A DNA stretch of 64,000 nucleotides from Candidatus Poribacteria bacterium. GTDB lineage: Bacteria; Poribacteria; WGA-4E; WGA-3G. The notes under the pieces were generated by a model that was not told the DNA's origin, ran no database searches, and saw only the letters and a program-made list of their open reading frames with translations. A program made the translations under genes and the position numbers. The stretch spans positions 122,534 through 186,533 of the forward strand of contig JAPPIG010000071.1 in the NCBI GenBank assembly GCA_028820635.1, read 5' to 3'. Every line of letters starts with the position of its first letter. Positions within the stretch are counted from its first letter, which is position 1. Positions 54,801-61,578 of this stretch are shown here, piece by piece.

Positions 54801-54889
54801 ATCTGTTTTTGATATTTTTCCACAAGTTCTGCAAACGCTTGCTGATCACCTTCTAAAGTATGTTGAATCAGGTCAGCATCATTGTCCAT
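51875..54889 (-). CDS. ECF sigma factor fused through a transmembrane helix to a BNR/YCF48-like propeller
   Basis: The 1004-residue protein starts at the ATG at 54889, with GGAGG nine bases upstream. Residues 1-90 are sigma region 2 (FAELVEKYQKQIHALV, QEITQDVFLTAYHKL, FAGWLYVIANRKCIAWHR). Residues 125-180 are region 4 (LQESERTVVNLYYIAEMTCE, SPNTVRSRLHRARNRLK). A strongly hydrophobic helix lies at about 221-243. The remaining 750 residues form a beta-propeller of repeated YxS-DxGxSW-type blades (IFASTDRGATWKEF, VYRSTDGGESWHQF, SVDGGESWAPVP). It looks like a membrane-bound transcription factor with an external sensor. It is flanked by inverted MITE-like elements M1 and M3. Confidence 0.88.
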   Translation of the reverse strand: MDNDADLIQHTLEGDQQAFAELVEKYQKQIHALVWQKIGDFHIAQEITQDVFLTAYHKLTTLKDPNRFAGWLYVIANRKCIAWHRKKKPQPQSLDAMNPVELEEVYYSVYMTQQHEEKANQKRRELVQRLLSKLQESERTVVNLYYIAEMTCEDIGKFLGVSPNTVRSRLHRARNRLKKEETMMKENLSSFQLPTQFTEDIIKEISRLNPITPSGSKPLVPIVVSAAAAVLIILLMGAGMQYLNRFQKPYSLNAQSEPTIEITDTQLVIDTPAKPAVRTQVGLSDVTGKTEGVGQKPDAPLFAAAQVDENEISKPKRQWSDAKGPEGGSVATLFTTNRENVYATTQNGLYRLTDDGKAWQLINIGVFGHVAEWQNTLYRAIDTKIFASTDRGATWKEFCECIKGKLVGIVITDKISSGQSDMTIYLAYKKGVFRSDNAGKSWTPLPEGINDRQIGVITNVENTVFVGTDKGLYRINADKWELLSISQTDRNENLLPIIAMEVAENSLYVATRQSRFGDPDPLYEVFGMTTIRTNSPLSGMGIKPPKPYVWSLFRTDDRGDSWHAITPNKNTIEKKPRQKVKLSNLFPPRQNEGDVPFATPVNTTFKMSAAGEKVILIDGKEYFYSINAGETWRTLDKTADIGKTSGLALLNENTFYVSGRFGVYRSTDGGESWHQFNTGLVNTEVRELIAVKGTLYANTRTGLFSSVDGGESWAPVPGDTGYITRIAQSNGQIYVRDDKIGTPRFYHFSAEENRLIDLSAVPNFNIYKPNKALEELRERNRTHRRPITSVIHGKGSLYTSMLGCFVVNGTTYYVEYMHKLFKWEPSMTKWVDTGLLDEGDSGESMWYSSALFDTVGFRLAVSENNVYVGKWDGHLMQSFDEGNTWNDVTANLPFSVVNFRAIVFAGNFVYVATDKGVVLSGNGTDWHTITNAEGAPLVMNRLAVDDTTVYGETKQRIYQFNKDIGTWKQVTPKISHHVTCLAVDGNTLYVGTNGQGVLRFSLEN

Positions 54890-55001
54890 CAACTAAGACC
54901 TCCAATAAGCAAATTGGTCTTTTGATTAGTATAGACGCGATTTTGTGGTGCAAAATTGCATATTTTGAAAAAAATGGATTTTTGGAGGAAAGATAGATTT
55001 T

Positions 55002-55207
55002 TTTATAGTGGATTCTACGATTAACTTTACATCTGAACTGTGAATCAACGCTGAATGCGCGTATGGCATTCAGCGGGAGGGAACTCCGATTCCCGACTAT
55101 TAGTGATTTCGTCGCGATTCGGAGATCGAAATCAACGGTATGAACGCCATTTAGGCATTCACCGCCTACAGAATATATGTAAACTTATTTACATAATTTA
55201 CTATAAA
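55002..55207. mobile_element. MITE-like element M2
   Basis: TTTATAGT at the left and ACTATAAA at the right are perfect 8-bp inverted ends. The 206-bp interior has an AATCAACG hairpin (55043-55075, stem CGCTGAATGC/GCATTCAGCG), an interrupted GTAGGAG-type hairpin and an AATCAACGGTATG hairpin (55130-55163). No gene is present in the gap 54893-55544 apart from this and element M3. Confidence 0.6.
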
Positions 55208-55279
55208 TTGAAGATGGTGAGGGGCATTTACAACTCACGTGGTGGTAGAATTTATGGTGCTTTTGTATACGGTAACGTT

Positions 55280-55450
55280 TTTATAGTGCAATCCAAAATA
55301 TGTGCACACTCCCTGGTAGATGCGGTTTCCTAACCGCATCTATGAGACTAAATAAATACGGTTCGGTTAGGAAACCGAACCCGTCAAATGCCAAAAAGCG
55401 CATTTGGCGTTGATTCGTAGTGTAAAAATAATTATAGGTTTTACTATAAA
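55280..55450. mobile_element. MITE-like element M3, inverted copy of M1
   Basis: The 171-bp element is bounded by TTTATAGT/ACTATAAA. Its minus strand aligns with M1 through most of its length, including the TTTTTACACTACGAATCAAC segment and the CCAAATGCGCTTTTTGGCAT hairpin (55382-55418). A GTAGATGCGGTTTCCT hairpin (55317) is the other shared unit. M1 and M3 thus lie in inverted orientation around the sigma-propeller gene. Confidence 0.65.
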
Positions 55451-55544
55451 CGCGTTTTTGTTAATGCGAAACGAATATTCAGAAATGGAATAATGTCATC
55501 TCCGAAACTCAATATCAGGGAGACACCAATTTGTCCTTTTTCTG

Positions 55545-57416
55545 TCAGTTTTTGTTCAAAGCGGCTATGTCCCAAAATAACACCGTGCCATCAACACTTC
55601 CACTCGCGAGTATCTTACCATTAGGGCTAAACGATACGGTGTATACAATAGAAGTATGTCCGGTAAGGATGTGGGGTGGGTTATCTGTGAACACCTCCCA
55701 CAGATAGATGGTATTATCACTTCCACTCGCGAGTGTTTGTCCGTCAGGACTGAATGCAACACTATGCACTCTACCGGTATGTCCCACAAACGTGTGGAGG
55801 TGCTCGCCTGTCTGTGGATGCCACAGATGAATGGTCGCATCGTCGCTCCCACTTGCCAGGATTCTACCATCCGGATTAAATGCAATGCTATTAACGATTG
55901 CTGTATGCTCCGTAAGCAGATGTAGCTGCTCCTCCGTCTGTGTATCCCAGAGTCGGATCGTATTATCGTCACTTCCACTTGCGATCATCTTCCCATCCGG
56001 ACTGAACGCTACGCTATTGACCCAATCGGTATGCCCCGTAAGTAGTTGCAGCTGTTCTCCCGTCTGTGTATCCCAGAGTCGGATCGTATTATCGTCACTT
56101 CCACTTGCGAGCGTCTTTCCATCCGGACTGAACGCTACGCTGTTGACCCAATCGATATGCCCCCTAAGCAGTTGCAGCTGCTCTCCCGTTTGTGTGTCCC
56201 AGAGTCGGATCGTATTATCATCACTTCCGCTCACAAGTATTAGGTTATCCGGACTAAACGCTACTGTTCCTACATAATTTTTATGCCCAATGAGAGCGTG
56301 AAGTTGTTGTCCTGTCACTGTATCCCACAGACGAACGGTGTTGTCCTTACCACCACTTGCCAACACCTTACCATCTGGGCTGAAAACTACACTATAAACC
56401 ACGTCTGGATGTTCAGCGAGAATGCGAATCTGTTGTCTTGTTTTCACATCCCAAAGACGGATAGTACCATCTAATCCCTCACTTGCGATTGTTTTTCCAT
56501 CTGGACTGAAAACTACATTTTCTACATTAGCAGTATGCTCCTTAAGCAACTGAAACTGTTTACCAGTTTTTGAATCCCACAGACGAATAGTCGTATCATC
56601 ACTCCCACTTGCAAGCATTTGACCATCAGGACTGAATGCTACACTACGAACCCAATCTGTGTGGTTCGAGAAAGTCCTAACAGATTTCCCTGTGTTTGTA
56701 TCCCACAAACTAATGTTCATTTCACGACCCGCACTTGCGATTGTTTTTCCATCCGGACCGAACACTACGCTATTGACCGGAGCGTTCGTAGGACTGAAGA
56801 GGATGAGACTGGTATCCGAAGTTCCAGGTTTTAAGGTCCATAAACGAACGGTTCCATCATCACTTCCACTTGCGATTGTTTTTCCATCTGGACTGAATGC
56901 TACGCTATTGATCTCATCCGTGTGCCCAATAAACATTCGGAGTTGATCACCTGTATTTGTATCCCACACCCGGACTATATTATCCCGGCTTCCACTTGCG
57001 ATTGTTTTTCCATCTGGACTGAACGCTACACTATAGATAATCCCACTATGCCCAATGAGTGTGTGAAGAAGTTCGCCTGTCTCAACATTCCACAGTCGGA
57101 CGGTAGCGTCACTACTCCCACTTGCTAACGATTGACCATCAGGACTAAACCGAACACACCAGACGGCACCCACATACGCTGTCAGCAGCTTGAGTTCTTC
57201 ACCCGTTTGGACATCATAAATCCAAGTGCCGGTGCTACTTCCGACAGCAATGCGCGTGCCATCAGGAGAATAATGTATCTCAGTACTCCAGCCCTTGCCA
57301 AGACGCATCACAGCACCTTCTGGTAAAGGTAGGTGCAGGGATTGACCGAAACTGAGCGGTATAAATCCGAATATCGTGAATAAGATGACAGAAATGAAAG
57401 AAAACTTAATTTTCAT
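55545..57416 (-). CDS. Secreted WD40-repeat protein with near-identical blades
   Basis: The 623-residue protein has a signal peptide (MKIKFSFISVILFTIFGF, cleavage near SFGQS). The ATG at 57416 is preferred for this reason; a TTG at 57434 has a weak AAGG. About thirteen WD40 units follow, with FSPDGKTIASGSDDNTIRLWD-type blades of about 42 residues; the maximum run quoted here is a paraphrase of the consensus. Three consecutive units are nearly identical at the DNA level (126-bp period, 55915-56270). The N-terminal LPLPEGAVMRLGKGWSTEIH resembles the WD40 protein at 31862. Role: extracytoplasmic interaction scaffold. Repeat copy number may vary between strains. Confidence 0.85.
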   Translation of the reverse strand: MKIKFSFISVILFTIFGFIPLSFGQSLHLPLPEGAVMRLGKGWSTEIHYSPDGTRIAVGSSTGTWIYDVQTGEELKLLTAYVGAVWCVRFSPDGQSLASGSSDATVRLWNVETGELLHTLIGHSGIIYSVAFSPDGKTIASGSRDNIVRVWDTNTGDQLRMFIGHTDEINSVAFSPDGKTIASGSDDGTVRLWTLKPGTSDTSLILFSPTNAPVNSVVFGPDGKTIASAGREMNISLWDTNTGKSVRTFSNHTDWVRSVAFSPDGQMLASGSDDTTIRLWDSKTGKQFQLLKEHTANVENVVFSPDGKTIASEGLDGTIRLWDVKTRQQIRILAEHPDVVYSVVFSPDGKVLASGGKDNTVRLWDTVTGQQLHALIGHKNYVGTVAFSPDNLILVSGSDDNTIRLWDTQTGEQLQLLRGHIDWVNSVAFSPDGKTLASGSDDNTIRLWDTQTGEQLQLLTGHTDWVNSVAFSPDGKMIASGSDDNTIRLWDTQTEEQLHLLTEHTAIVNSIAFNPDGRILASGSDDATIHLWHPQTGEHLHTFVGHTGRVHSVAFSPDGQTLASGSDNTIYLWEVFTDNPPHILTGHTSIVYTVSFSPNGKILASGSVDGTVLFWDIAALNKN

Positions 57417-57506
57417 TGTAATGTCTAATACCAATTTACCTTAATTAGTAGCGGTGTGTCACTGTGACCACCCGTTGTTTACGGAGACATGTGAGACACA
57501 AGACCT

Positions 57507-57540
57507 GCTGGATGCCACGCGTGCATCCAGCGTTGATTCC
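57507..57540. repeat. AATCAACG-tagged hairpin
   Basis: On the minus strand GAATCAACG is followed by GCTGGATGC, loop ACGCGTG and GCATCCAGC, a perfect 9-bp stem that differs in sequence from other family members on both arms. Confidence 0.65.
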
Positions 57541-57569
57541 GACCTAAAAATGATTTTGAGACCGCTCTA

Positions 57570-57685
57570 CTAATTGTCTGACACATCGTTAATTTTCAAA
57601 TCTTGATAAGGTTTTTCCTTCATTATCAGTAACCCGCAGATATAATCCCAAGACTTTTCCTCATTGCAAACTTTGACCATGCCGG
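57570..57685 (-). pseudogene. Relic of the 3' end of a TPR/jelly-roll gene
   Basis: The DNA aligns to 49332-49447, the end of the gene at 49332, with roughly three quarters of bases shared, including the stop (cta at 57570), the CATCGTTAATTTTCAAATCT stretch and CCTCATTGCAAA. Frame is lost through small indels. It lies 329 bases downstream of the TPR paralogue at 58014, so either that gene once had this C-terminal domain or a third paralogue was deleted. Confidence 0.7.
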
Positions 57686-57747
57686 GTTATTCAGTTTTAA
57701 GAATTATCGGTTAATAAGTTTTACTGAGAGTTTATATTGTAGGTCCA

Positions 57748-57866
57748 AATCAACGTTGAATGTGCTTTTTGGCATTCAGCAGGCAGAGTTTACGAAACCC
57801 GACATGATCACACTTTTACACTAAGATTGTCCAAATCAACGCAGCATGCGCTTTTGGCATGCTGCG
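57748..57866. repeat. Two AATCAACG-tagged hairpins
   Basis: AATCAACG at 57748 is followed by a GTTGAATG/CATTCAGC stem, and AATCAACG at 57834 by a perfect 10-bp stem CGCAGCATGC/GCATGCTGCG (57840-57849 and 57857-57866). A gggtttcgcttcgctctacccgac half-element follows. The remaining bases of 57435-58013 hold no gene. Confidence 0.65.
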
Positions 57867-58013
57867 GGTTTCGCTTCGCTCTACCCGACCTACAATACTC
57901 CTAAAACAAATTAACGCTTGTGATAAAACATACCAGAAAAACCGAAAACTAAATAACCCTGTTGACCATGATGCTGTGTTCGCTTTGATGTTCTGCCATA
58001 CTGAGGTTGACAT

Positions 58014-61000
58014 TTACTCAGTGACATTTGCTCGAGAACTCGAATATGTCGCTGGAATGGCATCCTTCAACGCATTCAGCATTTGAAAGTAACGTTCTTT
58101 GTCGTTGACCTTCTTGCTTACTTCAGCGATTTCTCGCCAGAAAAAATCCAATGAATTTTCACTGGATATGATGCTTAGCGTATATTTGTAATATTTCAGT
58201 GCATCATCATAAAACCCATTGACGACACACGCATGTCCAAGTGTCATGGGGTAGTAATAACTCGTCCCCGTATAGTCTTGAAACGCACGTTTTGCATATT
58301 TTAGTGTTGTTTCTGGCAAGATTCCTTTTTCAAGAAGTTCTTCCGCAAACAGTCGTTGGTAATATGCGCTCTGAATGTTGACCTCATTTTGTCGGATTTT
58401 CAACCACTTTGCATAGGCAAGTGCGGCATTATCAATATCACCAATTTTATTGTATAGGTTCCCTAAAATTTCGTGAAAGACCTTACTCTCTTGCATCTTA
58501 GGCTCTATTTCTTCAAGGATAGCAAGCAGCTTGTGCTCTTTTCCATCGCCAGCGTAAAGATCAGAGACTGCCCAAATTAATGAATTATGGGTAGCTTGTC
58601 TGAAAGGTATGTCTAATGCTCGGCGATATACCGCCTCAGCATCAGATATCAGGTTCTGTTTAATAAATAATTTTGCTAACAGATCGTAGGATCTGTATGA
58701 TTTTGGAGCAAGAGCAATCGCTTTTTCATAAGCTGCTTTTGCTAATGCGAATTGTTCTGTATTCATAGTTTTATATACTGTTCGTGAAGAAGGTTCAAGC
58801 TTTGCGTCACCTATGAGTTTACCATGGTGATTGAAAGACGAAGTATCGGAGATGCGTCCATCAGTCTCTTCGTCAAATTTCCAATAACCGATCAGACCTT
58901 TTTCATCACCTTTGAGTTGTCTATTCATATCTACGCGAATTTGTTGCTCAGTACGTGCAATTTTCCATACCCGCACCTCATCAATCTGTCCTACAAAGGA
59001 AGCATGATCCCACCGTTCTTCTTCATGTGAAGAACCAATACGGAGTGGAAGTGTGGTTTTACGTAAATGTGTCGCTTGTTTAAAGTCATTTCTTCCGACT
59101 TCATAACCGTTGATATACAACTTCATGATGTCCTTTTTTGCATCAATGGTAGCCGCAACATGACACCATTTATTTTTTTGAATCGTATTTGACGGAGACC
59201 AAATGAATTTTTGCCGATGTCCGCCCGGGGATACATTAAAGAGAATTTTACCTTCTTCAAACACCCATAGTGTGAATTGACGATGTGAAATGTCCGGAAT
59301 CCGTTTGTCACCTTTGAAAAACACAGGCGTATAGGTGTTTGGAAAATCTGTAGGTTTGATCCATGCAGATATCGTAACTTGTTCCGAAATATTGTTAATG
59401 ATCTCACTGTCCACGATTTCGACGCAACTCCCATTTCCATCTAAGTTAAGTGCCTTGTCCTCTATTGCTTTATCTATCGGACGATCCACTCTTTGAAACA
59501 GATCACCTAACTTTCTGTACCAATAGATGTTTTCAGGTTGAAGTTTCGTAAGTTTTTCATACTGCTCAATCGCTTGTTTTATTTTATCAGTGGTTTCGTA
59601 GCTTTTAGCAAGTTCGAAGATTAAGTTGGGATCGTTAGGATTCTTCTCAACCTCTTTCAGTTGTTCTGGTATCCATTTTTCATAGAGTTTTCCTTCTTTG
59701 GCGATTTCACGGATTGCATTTTTTGCCCTATTTCGCGTATAGGAACTACTTGTTTTGCTTGCCATTTCCTGATATATGTGAAGGGCATCTATGTAACGTT
59801 TAGTCTCACGGTAGCTTCTGGCAAGTATTTCATGCAAAGTATCTTGAATCGAACTATCTATGTCGCTATCATTTTTATTTAGCGCGGATTTGGATAGTTC
59901 AATTGCCGGTTCAAACATTCTATTTTCAATGCAGATTGTTGCAAGCGAGCCAAGAAACCACACTTCATCTTTTTCACTGCAGGATGCAAGTGCCTGTTTA
60001 GCTTGATTAAGCACCTCTTTGGCTAATTCAGGTTGTTTGTTTTTCTTCAATGCAGCCGCAGCATAATATAAATAACGGACATTGTCAGTTTCTGCTTTCC
60101 CAAGTGTTTCATACATTTCAGCAGCTTTTTGATAATCCTTTTCAATCCAATGTATTCTTGCCAAAATTGTGAGTGCACCATAATTGTGTTTATCTTCTCC
60201 AAGCTTACCTTCATAATGTGTTTTCAACACATCAAGTTTATCTTGACTTTTGAAAGCATTAATTACAGTATCACGTGCTGTATCTAAGTCGTATACTGCC
60301 GTAATTCTTGCCAAACTGTAGAAATACGTCCTACTGTTAGTATTCAAATATGCGTGCCTATCGTAGGGTTCTACGACTGAGTCGATTTTACCGAGTTCTA
60401 CGTATAATTTGAGTAATTCATCAGACATTCTTTCTTTTTGATAAGGGCTGATTGCAATGTCGCGTGCTTTCTCATAAGCATTAACAGATTTTTCCAATTC
60501 TCCGATATTGCGAAAGTTTTCTGCAAGGACTTTCTGCATTTCGAATATGATTGTGCCATCATCTTCAGCTTTTTGTAACTTCTCTTCTAAATTCCCATGA
60601 TAACGGTAGAAACTGATCAATTGTCGTTCAACTTTTTCCCGTTCCGAATTTGATGAGGCGGATAGAATAGCATTCTTCAGTGCTATTTCGGTAGCGTCTA
60701 TATCCTCATTGAAAAAATTAAGTCTTGCGAGTTTGAGATATGTTTGTGTATCACCGTATCCAAATTCAATTGATTTTTCATAGTTGGCGATGGCTGCATC
60801 TAACCTATCTTCGTCAGCATAAAGTTTCGCGAGTCGTGCGTAATGGACACCAACTTCTGGATGCGTTTGAATGTATAACTGCGCGAGTTCAAGTGCCTCT
60901 TTGATTTTACCAGCAGCTTGAAAGCTTTTAACAAGTTCATCTTGATATGCTAAGTTTTCTGGAGCACCTTCAAGGAGTTGGCTCCAGATTTGAGCAGCTT

Positions 61001-61271
61001 TATCGTGTTGATTTATGCGGGTGTAGAGCGTTGCGAGTTGTACGCGAGATTCAAGGTCTTCAGGTGCCGCTATCAAAATTCGTTCATAGATTTCTATTGC
61101 TTTTTCTATTTTGTTTTGTCGCTCGAATTCTTGCGCTTTTTTGACGAATTCTTGTACAGCTGCGTGTTTTTCTTCGGAGCGTATCTTCTCTGGCTCAAGT
61201 TGTACCACGAATGTAACCACTGTGATTAACATGAAAATGACTAAGAAAAAAGACAATTTCGAACATGTCAT
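58014..61271 (-). CDS. Large TPR-repeat protein with an inserted LamG domain
   Basis: The 1085-residue protein is paralogous to the gene at 49332 over its N-terminal part (shared SKLSFFLVIFMLITV anchor and AIEIYERILIAAPEDLESRV). AGGAAA precedes the ATG. TPR pairs fill residues 40-600 and 815-1060. A LamG/concanavalin-like jelly roll is inserted at about 610-810 (ALNLDGNGSCVEI, ISAWIKPTDFPN, KWCHVAATIDA, IDEVRVWKIARTEQQ). It lacks the C-terminal jelly roll of its paralogue, whose remnants may be the relic at 57570. Role inferred: envelope scaffold that joins protein contacts to ligand or glycan binding. No enzyme motif is visible. Confidence 0.85.
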   Translation of the reverse strand: MTCSKLSFFLVIFMLITVVTFVVQLEPEKIRSEEKHAAVQEFVKKAQEFERQNKIEKAIEIYERILIAAPEDLESRVQLATLYTRINQHDKAAQIWSQLLEGAPENLAYQDELVKSFQAAGKIKEALELAQLYIQTHPEVGVHYARLAKLYADEDRLDAAIANYEKSIEFGYGDTQTYLKLARLNFFNEDIDATEIALKNAILSASSNSEREKVERQLISFYRYHGNLEEKLQKAEDDGTIIFEMQKVLAENFRNIGELEKSVNAYEKARDIAISPYQKERMSDELLKLYVELGKIDSVVEPYDRHAYLNTNSRTYFYSLARITAVYDLDTARDTVINAFKSQDKLDVLKTHYEGKLGEDKHNYGALTILARIHWIEKDYQKAAEMYETLGKAETDNVRYLYYAAAALKKNKQPELAKEVLNQAKQALASCSEKDEVWFLGSLATICIENRMFEPAIELSKSALNKNDSDIDSSIQDTLHEILARSYRETKRYIDALHIYQEMASKTSSSYTRNRAKNAIREIAKEGKLYEKWIPEQLKEVEKNPNDPNLIFELAKSYETTDKIKQAIEQYEKLTKLQPENIYWYRKLGDLFQRVDRPIDKAIEDKALNLDGNGSCVEIVDSEIINNISEQVTISAWIKPTDFPNTYTPVFFKGDKRIPDISHRQFTLWVFEEGKILFNVSPGGHRQKFIWSPSNTIQKNKWCHVAATIDAKKDIMKLYINGYEVGRNDFKQATHLRKTTLPLRIGSSHEEERWDHASFVGQIDEVRVWKIARTEQQIRVDMNRQLKGDEKGLIGYWKFDEETDGRISDTSSFNHHGKLIGDAKLEPSSRTVYKTMNTEQFALAKAAYEKAIALAPKSYRSYDLLAKLFIKQNLISDAEAVYRRALDIPFRQATHNSLIWAVSDLYAGDGKEHKLLAILEEIEPKMQESKVFHEILGNLYNKIGDIDNAALAYAKWLKIRQNEVNIQSAYYQRLFAEELLEKGILPETTLKYAKRAFQDYTGTSYYYPMTLGHACVVNGFYDDALKYYKYTLSIISSENSLDFFWREIAEVSKKVNDKERYFQMLNALKDAIPATYSSSRANVTE

Positions 61272-61355
61272 TGAAATATATTTCCTAATTATTAAAGTTA
61301 TGCCATTGCTTAATATGTTATACCATTTCTAATTGACAAATTGTCATAATATATT

Positions 61356-61428
61356 GTAGGTCGGGTTGAGGAACGAAACCCGACATGACGCTATAAAAAG
61401 TCGGGTTTCGTTCCTCAACCCGACCTAC
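61356..61428. repeat. Pair of inverted REP-like elements
   Basis: Two perfect 29-base arms (61356-61384 and 61400-61428) flank a 15-base spacer. Each arm starts with GTAG and can itself fold (GTCGGGTT/AACCCGAC), as REP/BIME units do. The pair lies between the uvrB end and the TPR start on the same strand and may also act as a terminator for uvrB. The rest of 61272-61578 shows nothing. Confidence 0.75.
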
Positions 61429-61578
61429 GAAATAATCTAATATTATCATATAAAAATGGTATTACTCACAACTGCAGCAAAAATAATTTGATGCAGCCTA
61501 ACTAAATCAACACAAATACGGGTTGGCAATCGGTGAGACTTTACTATGTTATGAAAAAGCGAAACTGATGAGTGGTGA

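Noticed and set aside
51662..55450. Composite transposon
   Set aside because: No transposase or integrase is encoded between or next to the elements, so only non-autonomous elements can be claimed.
55915..56270. CRISPR or satellite repeat
   Set aside because: The 126-base period equals 42 codons and stays in frame within a WD40 protein.
55831..56277. 148-codon plus-strand repeat frame
   Set aside because: It is the reverse complement of the WD40 repeats, whose period keeps the frame open.
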